28,111 nucleotides of DNA from the NCBI GenBank assembly GCA_030428695.1, contig JAUIEM010000081.1, positions 1 to 28,111 on the forward strand. Reading direction: 5' to 3'. The DNA comes from a bacterium (lineage in GTDB: Bacteria > Planctomycetota > J058 > JAJDCP01). The notes beneath the pieces are model-generated. The model had not been told where the DNA came from. It searched no databases and saw only the letters and a program-made list of their open reading frames with translations. A program made the position numbers and the translations under genes. Below are positions 16,427-23,367 of the stretch, piece by piece; position 1 is the first letter of the stretch, and the number at the start of each line of letters is the position of its first letter.

Positions 16427-18133
16427 TCAGCCGACGAGGTCGCGCCGCAGCACGCGGAAGCGCCGCTGCAGGAACAGCGCGAGCACCGTACACACCCCGA
16501 AGGCCCCGATCCACCAGAGCAGCCGGGGACGCGAGCTGAGCACGGCATCGCCGGCTACACTCACACGTGCCCCCAGGGTATCCCATGCCCCCGTCAGATC
16601 TCCTTCAAAAGGTTGGACCTGTCGCAACCACAACTTCGTCTTGCGTTGTTTCTGCAACTCGAGCCGGTCGATCGCGCCGCGGAGCCGCTCGGCCAGCGCG
16701 ACCATCTCCGCGCGTCGCCCGGCAATATACGCCAACCGCTGACGGGCGACCTCGACCCGACGTGCGGCCGCCTTCCGGGTCTGCTCCAACAGCTCGTGGG
16801 CCTGCTCGAGCTGATCGTTGTAGCGCGGCACCCACAGCTCGAAGCGCCGACGCACCTTGCCGGCCGACTGCGCCAGGTTCTTGAACAGCGCGGTCCGCGC
16901 CTCCTCCGCCTCGCGCTGCGGGCCGCTCAAGGTCGCCGCGAGCGAGTCGCTCTCCCGGCGCCGGTCGCGGATCGTCTTCCGCAGCCGGTTGATCTTCTCG
17001 AGGCCGATCTCGTCGGCCCGCCCCGAGGACTCGCCGTCGGTCACCTTCGCCAGCCGCTCGTTCCACAGCTGCAGCGCGTTGTCGGCGAGATCGAGGTCGC
17101 GCCGGGCCTCCTCGGCCTCGCGGGCGTAGTCTGCCGCCTGGGTGTCGATCTGATGCTCCTGCGCCCGCACCCGCGCGAGCAACACGTCGACGCTCTCGTC
17201 GGGCACCCGTCCGGGCGGAACCGGCAGGAGCTCGCGCGCCGTCCGCTGCTCGAGCTCGGCGAGCCGGGCCGAGTCGCTCGCGATCTTGCGCCACAAAGCG
17301 CGCAGCTCCTTGCCCTTGGTGAACTCGTCGCTGCCGAGCTTGAAGGTCTCGACCCGGAAGTCCATCTCCTCGATCCAGATCAACAGCAGCTCGAGGGAGT
17401 CGGCCGCGACGTGGGCCCGGCGCAGCTGCAGCGTGTGCAGGCTGTCCTGATCGATGCGCAGGCGGTCGGCGATGCCGAGGCGCTTCGCCTGGTTGAAGCT
17501 CGCGATGTCGTCGAAGATCTGCGCCCGCCGCTCGAGCTGCACGCTGACCTGCAGGGCGAAGCTCAGCACCTGTCCGCGCAGCTCCAGGCGCCGGCGCAGG
17601 AGGTTCTCGCGCACGGTGAGCAGCCGGTCGTAGGTGTACAGCGAGAAGCGCGCGGCGTTCGTCTTGTTCAGGAGGTCGAAGGCGGGATCGGCGACGTCGC
17701 TGAGATCTTCCCGCTCCTCTTCGAGCAGCCGGTCGAGGGCCGAGCGGTCGACCCCCTGCTCGACCTCGAGCTCGTTGAGGTCGATGCGGATCTGCTCGCG
17801 CTCGAGCTCGATCAGCTCGCGGCCCTCGACCTTCGCGTCGGCCCGGCTCTCGAGCTCGTCGTTCCCGGACTGCAGGTTGCGCACCTGGTTCTCGTACAGC
17901 TTGCGCGTCTGCACCAGCGTCGCCAGCCGCGCCGTGTCCGCGAGCTGGGCGCCGATCTGCTCGAGGTTCTCGCGGGCGGTGGCGAGGGAGCTCTTGATGC
18001 TCTCCTCGCCTTCGATGTCCTGGCTCTCGAGCGTCAGGCGGGCCTGCTGGATGCGCGCCAGCCCCTCGTTGACGAAGGTGTCGGCGGCGGCGAACGCGCA
18101 CAGCCCGCAGAGCATCAGCAGCGGGCGCCTCAC
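16427..18133 (-). CDS. Exported coiled-coil protein with C-terminal membrane anchor (KefA-like periplasmic region without pore)
   Basis: This is 568 residues. Residues 1-17 form a short signal peptide (RRPLLMLCGLCAFAAA). About 500 residues of charged coiled coil follow, rich in Glu, Arg, Leu and Gln. One membrane helix near the C-terminus (LLWWIGAFGVCTVLALFL) ends in a positively charged tail (RRFRVLRRDLVG), predicting a periplasmic body and a cytosolic tail. The composition and order recall the N-terminal periplasmic helical part of MscK/KefA-type channels, but no MscS pore helices or beta domain follow. The GTG start at 18133 overlaps the rlmN stop (GTGA), so translation is coupled. Function is unknown. 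It could be a cell-envelope spacer or a partner of a separate channel. Confidence 0.75.
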   Translation of the reverse strand: MRRPLLMLCGLCAFAAADTFVNEGLARIQQARLTLESQDIEGEESIKSSLATARENLEQIGAQLADTARLATLVQTRKLYENQVRNLQSGNDELESRADAKVEGRELIELEREQIRIDLNELEVEQGVDRSALDRLLEEEREDLSDVADPAFDLLNKTNAARFSLYTYDRLLTVRENLLRRRLELRGQVLSFALQVSVQLERRAQIFDDIASFNQAKRLGIADRLRIDQDSLHTLQLRRAHVAADSLELLLIWIEEMDFRVETFKLGSDEFTKGKELRALWRKIASDSARLAELEQRTARELLPVPPGRVPDESVDVLLARVRAQEHQIDTQAADYAREAEEARRDLDLADNALQLWNERLAKVTDGESSGRADEIGLEKINRLRKTIRDRRRESDSLAATLSGPQREAEEARTALFKNLAQSAGKVRRRFELWVPRYNDQLEQAHELLEQTRKAAARRVEVARQRLAYIAGRRAEMVALAERLRGAIDRLELQKQRKTKLWLRQVQPFEGDLTGAWDTLGARVSVAGDAVLSSRPRLLWWIGAFGVCTVLALFLQRRFRVLRRDLVG

Positions 18134-19167
18134 GCGCTCTCCCCCTTCCCCGCCAGCTGCCCGCAGGCGGCGAGGATGTCCCGCCCGCGCGAGCGGCGCC
18201 GGAAGGCGTCGACCCCCTTGCCGCGCAGGATCTCCTGGAAGCCCAGCACGTCCGCTTCCTCCGGCGCCTTGTAGCCGGAGCCGGGGAACTCGTTGAAGGG
18301 GATCAGGTTGACCTTGTGCCGCACGCCGTTGAGCAGCCGCACCAGCTCGCGGGCGTGCTCGGGCCGGTCGTTGACGCCGCCGAGCAGCACGTACTCGAAG
18401 GTCACCCGCCGGTTCGCCTCCTGCGCGAAGCGCCGCGCGGCGGCGATCAGCTCCGTCAGCGGATAGTGCTGCTCGATCGGCATCAGCTGCCGGCGCAGCT
18501 GGTCGTTCGACGCGTTCAGGCTGACCGCGAGGTTGACCCCGAGCTCGGTCAGGCGGGGGATGTGGGGAACCAGACCGACCGTCGAGACCGTGATCTTGCG
18601 CGCGGAGAAGGCCAGCCCGCGCGGATCGGTCAGGATACGCAGGGCCGCGCAGACCCGCTCGACGTTCGCGAGCGGCTCACCCATCCCCATGAACACGATG
18701 TTGCTCAGGGCCGGCTGGCCGTCCTCGGCGAGCAGCCGGTTGCACAGCTCGTACTGGGCGACGATCTCGCGCGCGGCGAGGTTCCTGCGCACCTTCGAGC
18801 GCGCCGTATAGCAAAAGTCGCAGGCCATCGCGCAGCCGACCTGGCTCGAGGCGCACAGGGTGCGGCGCGCGCCGTCGGCGAGGATCACCGCCTCGACCTT
18901 CAGCCCGTCCTCGAGCCCGACCAGCAGCTTCTGGGTACCGTCGCTGGAGACCAGGCGGGTGACGACGCTCTCCCCGCTGTGCAGGGTGGTCTCGCTGTCG
19001 AGGTGGGCGCGCAGCTTGCGCGGCAGGTTCCCCATCGCCTCGACCGAGGTCACTCCACGCCGCCACACCCACTCGAAGACCTGATCGCCGCGGAAGGCCT
19101 GGAAGCCCCCCTCGCGCAACCAGCCGCGCAACCGCTGGCGCGGCAGCTCCTTGAGATGGATCGGCAT
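18130..19167 (-). CDS. rlmN: 23S rRNA / tRNA adenine-C2 methyltransferase RlmN (radical SAM)
   Basis: This 345-residue enzyme methylates C2 of A2503 in 23S rRNA and A37 in some tRNAs, using two SAM and a [4Fe-4S] cluster. The radical-SAM motif CAMACDFC gives cluster cysteines 112, 116 and 119. The preceding TLCASSQVGC carries Cys105, equivalent to E. coli Cys118. Cys335 in AACGQL matches the methyl-carrying Cys355. GMGEPLANV, FEYVLLGGVND and NLIPFNEFPGS are also family blocks. The start ATG 19167 has GGAGAG upstream and is 1 bp after the metallophosphatase stop. The next gene overlaps its TGA. All three form one operon. Confidence 0.97.
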   Translation of the reverse strand: MPIHLKELPRQRLRGWLREGGFQAFRGDQVFEWVWRRGVTSVEAMGNLPRKLRAHLDSETTLHSGESVVTRLVSSDGTQKLLVGLEDGLKVEAVILADGARRTLCASSQVGCAMACDFCYTARSKVRRNLAAREIVAQYELCNRLLAEDGQPALSNIVFMGMGEPLANVERVCAALRILTDPRGLAFSARKITVSTVGLVPHIPRLTELGVNLAVSLNASNDQLRRQLMPIEQHYPLTELIAAARRFAQEANRRVTFEYVLLGGVNDRPEHARELVRLLNGVRHKVNLIPFNEFPGSGYKAPEEADVLGFQEILRGKGVDAFRRRSRGRDILAACGQLAGKGESA

Positions 19168-19168
19168 G

Positions 19169-20254
19169 TCAGCTCTCCGGGGGAGCCGGGGGCACGTCGA
19201 AGACCTCGATCATGTCCGGCACGTCGACGTCGGCGCTGTCTTCGTCGAGGATGCTCGGACGCGCGACCGTCGGGACCGCCAGGATCTCGCGTCCCGGCTC
19301 GAACTCATCGATCGAGTTATAGGTCCTCGCCAGGTCGATCGCAAGATAGCGCTTGGCGTCGGGCAGGCTGCCGTAGCTGCTGCCGAGGATCCCCTGCCGG
19401 CCGCCGATCGCGACCACCCCGTCGCGCACCGCGCAGCCCTCCATCGGCGCGCCGGCGTGGTCGGCGAACTGAGGCAGGGGCGAGTGGCCGGAGATCATCA
19501 CCCGGCCGCCGAGGGCGGTGAGGAAGGCGTCGAGGTCGTCGACGCCGTAATCGTTCGGGTAGCGGTTGTTCAACAACTGGTAATAGGTGGTCGCCATCAT
19601 CTGCTCCGGCTCGAGGGCCAGGCAGCTGTCCCGCGCCTCGCGGTCGAGCAGGAAGCGCCGCACCCGCGCGGCGGACCGGCGGGGCGGCCCGGCGTGCACG
19701 CACAGAAGGCCATTGGCGCCGAGAGCGACCAGCGAGGAGGAGCGCACGAAGTCGAGGTGGTGCGGCCGCGCGCGCCAGACGAAGTCGTAGGGCTCGATGT
19801 TGACCCGGAAGCAGCCCTCGCCGTAGGCCTCGACGAAGCTGTCGAAGTAGGCGGTGATGACGGCGTTGCTCGGGAAGCCGCTCAGCCCGCGCTCGCGCTG
19901 GAACTGCTCGAGCTCGCGGAAGATCCGCAGCAGGTGGAAGTCGTGGTTGCCCTCGACGTAGTGCAGGTTCGCCGGGAAGCGCTTCTTCAGCTCGATCAGC
20001 AGGTCGAAGAGCCGGGCGTCGTCGCCCTGGGAGACCCGTCCGTCGACCCAGCGGTGGCGCTCGAGGTCGCCGGCGTCGCCGAGCAGCACCATGTGCACGG
20101 GCTCCCCGGCCTCGCAGCGGCCGACGAAGCCGCAGTCGTCGAGGATCGAGCGGAAGTCGAGCAGATGGCCGTGCAGGTCGGAGACCACGTACGCGGTTCC
20201 GACCGCGGGGAGCCGGGCGATGCGCCCGCCGCGCAGCCAACGGAGGAGGCCCAC
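19169..20254 (-). CDS. PPP-family metallophosphatase
   Basis: This 361-residue protein has the calcineurin-like metallophosphatase motifs in order: SDLHGHL (GDxHG block, first Gly replaced by Ser), LLGDAGD, EGNHDFHLL, LLCVHAGPP and ISGHSPLPQF. These place two metal ions for phosphoester hydrolysis. The PPP-type order suggests a protein phosphatase or diadenosine-tetraphosphatase relative. The substrate is not evident. GTG 20254 is chosen because the domain starts within 20 residues and GAGGGA lies just upstream. The frame runs on to 20365, but that part is Arg/Pro-rich and its ATG abuts the -10 box. It is first in the operon with rlmN and the coiled-coil gene. Confidence 0.82.
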   Translation of the reverse strand: MGLLRWLRGGRIARLPAVGTAYVVSDLHGHLLDFRSILDDCGFVGRCEAGEPVHMVLLGDAGDLERHRWVDGRVSQGDDARLFDLLIELKKRFPANLHYVEGNHDFHLLRIFRELEQFQRERGLSGFPSNAVITAYFDSFVEAYGEGCFRVNIEPYDFVWRARPHHLDFVRSSSLVALGANGLLCVHAGPPRRSAARVRRFLLDREARDSCLALEPEQMMATTYYQLLNNRYPNDYGVDDLDAFLTALGGRVMISGHSPLPQFADHAGAPMEGCAVRDGVVAIGGRQGILGSSYGSLPDAKRYLAIDLARTYNSIDEFEPGREILAVPTVARPSILDEDSADVDVPDMIEVFDVPPAPPES

Positions 20255-20363
20255 TACATCCCTCGAGCGCGGTTCTGGCCGCCGAAGAACGCCGCTGGAG
20301 GTCCGGCACCCGAGCCGGAGCCGGCGGCGCGGAGGAGGGGCTTCGGCAACACCGGATGCGCCC

Positions 20364-20392
20364 ATTCTACGTCAGCCCGGACCGCTTGCCAA
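20364..20392 (-). promoter_or_regulatory. Promoter of the metallophosphatase-rlmN operon
   Basis: On the minus strand TTGGCA (20392-20387) and TAGAAT (20369-20364) are 17 bp apart, and each matches the sigma-70 consensus in five of six positions. It is the best housekeeping promoter in the window. The leader to GTG 20254 is about 100 nt. It is divergent from the promoter of the selenoprotein gene. Confidence 0.7.
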
Positions 20393-20411
20393 GCCCCGGC
20401 GGGCCTGGGAC

Positions 20412-20440
20412 TTGAAGCGCGCGGGACGGAGGGGTACCTT
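20412..20440 (+). promoter_or_regulatory. Candidate promoter of the peroxiredoxin-like selenoprotein gene
   Basis: TTGAAG (20412-20417) and TACCTT (20435-20440) are spaced by 17 bp, and the ATG at 20467 follows about 20 nt after the expected start point. The -10 is weak (three of six). The similar layout TTGCGG-N17-TAGCCT at 28017-28045 supports a lineage-typical GC-rich promoter. Confidence 0.45.
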
Positions 20441-20466
20441 GCTCCTTTCCCTGCACGGAGGATGCG

Positions 20467-20955
20467 ATGCGCATCGAGCTCCAGGACGACACCGGCCAAC
20501 CCTTCACCGACGAGCACATCCGGGGCAAGCCCCTGACGATCCTCAGCACCTACCGTGGGCGCTGGTGACCGTACTGCAAGAGCTTCTGGAAGAAGCTCGG
20601 AAAGCTCGCCGGCCCGCTGCTCGAGAAGGACGTCCAGATCGTCGGCGTGTCCGCCGACAGCGTCGAACAGAACGCCGCCTTCAAGGCGAAATACAACCTG
20701 CCCTGGCCGATGCTCGCCGATCCGGACCTGACCACCCGGGAGAGCCTGGGCGTCAAGAGCCAGAGGGTCCATCCGATGGCCCTGACCTACCCGAAGAAAG
20801 CCTTCCTGCAGCCGAGCGTGTTCTTCTTCGACAGCGCCGGTGAGATCCTGTTCTCGTGGATCCAGACCCCCAAGCTGACGAACTTCTACGGCGCCAAGGA
20901 CCGCATGGAGCCCGACGACATCGTCACCAAGGCCGAGGAGCTCCTCGCCGGCTGA
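20467..20955 (+). CDS. Peroxiredoxin-like (AhpC/TSA family) selenoprotein; in-frame TGA read as Sec34
   Basis: This is a thioredoxin-fold peroxiredoxin-like protein of 162 residues. The frame from ATG 20467 (GGAGG five nt upstream) reads MRIELQDDTGQPFTDEHIRG, then LSTYRGRW, then TGA at 20566-20568, then PYCKSFWKKLGKL. The family has CPYC at this point, so the TGA occupies the first, catalytic position, giving Sec34-P-Y-Cys37. Beyond it the frame stays open with typical AhpC/TSA segments (VQIVGVSADS, LPWPMLADPD, QPSVFFFDSAGEILF) to TGA 20953-20955. A SECIS-like hairpin follows the internal TGA. The likely role is reduction of peroxides or thiol-disulfide exchange. Gene finders would start at the internal ATG 20647 and lose the active site. 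A point mutation of a Cys codon TGC is the alternative but would not explain the hairpin. Confidence 0.85.
20569..20598 (+). promoter_or_regulatory. Bacterial SECIS-like element after the in-frame TGA
   Basis: The TGA at 20566-20568 is followed by an 11-nt spacer and then a perfect 7-bp hairpin, GAGCTTC (20580-20586) and GAAGCTC (20592-20598), with the 5-nt loop UGGAA. Bacterial SECIS elements bind SelB through an apical loop with G in its first two positions, about 16-37 nt after the UGA. E. coli fdhF also has 11 nt between the UGA and the upper stem. All these features match here. Confidence 0.8.
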
Positions 20956-20979
20956 GCGCGAGTCCCGCCCCGCAGACGC

Positions 20980-21010
20980 CGAGAGCTCCCGACCGGGAGC
21001 TCTCGGTTTT
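20980..21010 (+). terminator. Rho-independent terminator of the selenoprotein gene
   Basis: An 11-bp perfect stem (CGAGAGCTCCC / GGGAGCTCTCG) with loop GACC is followed by GTTTTCG. It sits 24 nt after the stop codon. It shows the selenoprotein gene is a single-gene transcript. On the minus strand no T-run follows, so it does not clearly serve the converging secretin gene. Confidence 0.85.
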
Positions 21011-21032
21011 CGCATCGGTTTGCTTCCAGCCG

Positions 21033-23219
21033 CTACTCGCGCTCCCGCCGCCGGCGCTCGGCCGCGCCGCCCGCGTCGTAGCTGAAGGGGTCGTCGACGG
21101 TGTTGAACAGGAAGTTGATCTGGCCCTGGACGGTCGCCCAGCGCTTCTCGACCACGTCCGGCGGCAGCACCGCCGACTCGGCCGCGTGCAGGCTGGCGGA
21201 GCGGATCCGGTCGCGCAGGAACTTCGACGCCCGGGTGGTGCGCTCGAAGTTCTCGCTCGAGAAGATGATCGGGCGGATGAAGATGTAGATGCGGGTCCGC
21301 GACTGGCGCTGCTGCACGCGCTTGAAAAGGTAGCCGATGATCGGGATGTCGCCGAGCAGCGGCACCTTGTTGACCGACTCGGTGTCCGACACCTGCTCGA
21401 GCCCGCCGAACACGACGTAGCGGTTGTTCGGCACGGTCACGATGCCCTGGTAGCGCCGGCTGCTCGAGGGCGGCGGCGCGCCGTCGCCGCCGGCGGAGGC
21501 GGTGAAGGTCTCGATCTCGAGCTCGACGTCGAGGGTCAGGGTCTCGTCGGAGCTGACCCGCGGCTGGATGGTCAGGAAGGACTCGGCCGTCGCGTACTCG
21601 AATCCCGAGCTCGCGACCGCCGAGGTCGAGTTCGTCACGCGGAAGGGCTCGTTCTGCGAGACCGAGAAGGTCGCCTCCTCGCCGTCGTTGGTGACCGCGA
21701 AGGGCGTGGTCAGCAGGTTCGCCCGGGTGTCCGCGCCGAGGGCCTGGATGATCAGCGGCAGCTGGTCGAAGGCGCCGCGGGTCAGGGCGAAGGTCAGGCC
21801 GTTGTCGACCGACGGCCCGGCCAGGCCGACCGAGCCGGGGAAGCGGCCGACGTTGGTCACGTTTCCGTCCGCGTCGGTCCCCGCGGTCAGGGTCGACAGA
21901 CCGAAGTCGGTCAGGCCGAGGCCACGGGTGGAGCCCGGGTGGGCGTTGTCGATCGTCGCGAGCTCGACGCCGAACTGGAAGTCGTTCGAGACGGTCACTT
22001 CCCAGACCTGCGCCTCGATGAACACGCGGGTGCGCTTCTTGTCCAGCTCGGCGATGATCTCGAGGATCGACTCGTACTCCTCCGGCCGCGCCTGGATGAT
22101 CAGGGTGTTCGTCGGCTCGTTGGCGACGATGCGGGTCGGGATGTCGGCCTGGGCCGGGGTGAGGGTCGCCGCGTCGCTCGGCGAGCCGCTGGTCGCCGCC
22201 GGCGAGGGCCGCGAGATCGGCGGCTGCGAGGTGTTCGTCCGGCCCCGGGTGCGGCTCGAGGAGGAGCTGCCGGTCGAGACGCCGGTGAACAGCTCGTTGA
22301 GCTTGTCGGCGATCTCGACGGCGTCGGCGTTGACCAGGTGCACGACGTAGTGGGTCGACTCCGGGGGGTCGACCTCGACGTCGAGGTCCTCGATCATCTC
22401 GAGCAGCTCGTTCACGTCCTTCTCGAGGGCGAAGATGATCACCTTGTTGGTGCGCCGGTCGGCGAGGATCTGCGGCTTGGCGCTGACCGCCAGGCCGCGG
22501 TCGGTCTCGACCGTCTGCTTGGCGTTGATGATGTTCGTCGCCAGGGCCGCGACCTCTTCGGCGAGCGCGTTCTCGAGCTTGACCGTGTGCAGGATCAGGG
22601 CCTCGGGGGGCTGGTCGATCGCCTGGATGATGCGCTTGTAGAACTCGACGTTCGGCGCCTTGTCGGTGATGATCAGGTCGGGCTGGCCCTTGACGTAGAT
22701 GATGTTGCCGAGGCGGTCGCGGTCGCGGGCCTGCATCGCCCGGATCTGGGCGAAGACCTGCTCGACGTTCGCGTACTCGACGTGGACGACCGCGGTGACG
22801 ACCTCGTTGACCGGCGGCAGCTCTTCGTCGACGCCGAAGATGCGCGTCGCCTTGCCGATCTCGCGGGCCATCAGGTTGCGCTGCAGGTAGGCCTTGATGA
22901 TCTCCCGCTCGCCGACCCGCTCGTGCAGCAGCTCGACGTCGTACATCGCGAGGATCGCGCGCAGCAGCCGGTAGTTGAGCTCGAGGTCGTCGAGGAAGCG
23001 GATCTTGACGCCCTGCAGGGCCTGGTCGGGGATGATCAGCCGGCCGATCTTCAGCGACGCGTCGCGCAGCAGCTCCTCGACCTCGAACTGGGCCCCGCGC
23101 TGGACGAGGATCTTGTACTCGAGGTTCTCCTCGTAGCTGTACTCGTCATCTTCGTCCTGGCCGAACGCGAAGGTGGCGGCGAAGAGCAGGCACAAGGGGA
23201 CCAGGGTGCGCGTCGACAT
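21033..23219 (-). CDS. Secretin (GspD/PilQ-type outer-membrane channel)
   Basis: This is a 728-residue outer-membrane secretin. Residues 1-20 are a signal peptide (MSTRTLVPLCLLFAATFAFG). Repeated N-domains follow, with the typical pattern HTVKLENALAEEVAALATNI and DRRTNKVIIFALEKDVNELL. A Ser/Thr/Pro-rich loop (SSSSSRTRGRTNTSQPPIS) interrupts the third N-domain, as in GspD. The C-terminal secretin domain has VFIEAQVWEVTVS, ANLLTTPFAVTNDGEEATFS and the hallmark VPLLGDIPIIGYLFKR near 617-632. A C-terminal tail rich in Arg/Glu (AERRRRERE) ends the protein. TTGGAGG precedes ATG 23219. No GspC, GspE, GspF or pilus genes are in the window, so its system (type II secretion, type IV pili or other) is not decided. 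Confidence 0.9.
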   Translation of the reverse strand: MSTRTLVPLCLLFAATFAFGQDEDDEYSYEENLEYKILVQRGAQFEVEELLRDASLKIGRLIIPDQALQGVKIRFLDDLELNYRLLRAILAMYDVELLHERVGEREIIKAYLQRNLMAREIGKATRIFGVDEELPPVNEVVTAVVHVEYANVEQVFAQIRAMQARDRDRLGNIIYVKGQPDLIITDKAPNVEFYKRIIQAIDQPPEALILHTVKLENALAEEVAALATNIINAKQTVETDRGLAVSAKPQILADRRTNKVIIFALEKDVNELLEMIEDLDVEVDPPESTHYVVHLVNADAVEIADKLNELFTGVSTGSSSSSRTRGRTNTSQPPISRPSPAATSGSPSDAATLTPAQADIPTRIVANEPTNTLIIQARPEEYESILEIIAELDKKRTRVFIEAQVWEVTVSNDFQFGVELATIDNAHPGSTRGLGLTDFGLSTLTAGTDADGNVTNVGRFPGSVGLAGPSVDNGLTFALTRGAFDQLPLIIQALGADTRANLLTTPFAVTNDGEEATFSVSQNEPFRVTNSTSAVASSGFEYATAESFLTIQPRVSSDETLTLDVELEIETFTASAGGDGAPPPSSSRRYQGIVTVPNNRYVVFGGLEQVSDTESVNKVPLLGDIPIIGYLFKRVQQRQSRTRIYIFIRPIIFSSENFERTTRASKFLRDRIRSASLHAAESAVLPPDVVEKRWATVQGQINFLFNTVDDPFSYDAGGAAERRRRERE

Positions 23220-23279
23220 GGGGCCTCCAATCCGAAGGAGCAGGCTGTTATTCCTGCAACGCCTCAGCGTCGAGAATGT

Positions 23280-23293
23280 TCAGCCGCGGCTGA
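23280..23293. repeat. 14-bp perfect palindrome upstream of the secretin gene
   Basis: TCAGCCGCGGCTGA is a perfect palindrome 60 bp before the secretin ATG. It also forms part of a wider inverted repeat (CCTCAGC at 23262-23268 and GCTGAGG at 23289-23295). It could be an operator or the terminator hairpin of the CNB gene upstream. No convincing -35/-10 pair is seen in this 148-bp gap. Confidence 0.4.
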
Positions 23294-23367
23294 GGTCTTC
23301 CTACCGGAGACGTGCCAGTGTCTTCATCGGGCGGGGATTTGCAAGGCTTTATGCGTGATCGGCGGGC

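Noticed and set aside
20566..20568. Internal TGA as a simple nonsense mutation (pseudogene).
   Set aside because: Its exact catalytic-site position, the 11-nt spacer and perfect hairpin, the intact frame on both sides and the intact expression signals make recoding the better reading, though a sequencing error is not excluded.
23310..23330. A sigma-54-like half site (CTGGCACG, minus strand) before the secretin gene.
   Set aside because: The -12 part is CGGTA, and the GG-N10-GC rule is broken (GG-N10-GT).
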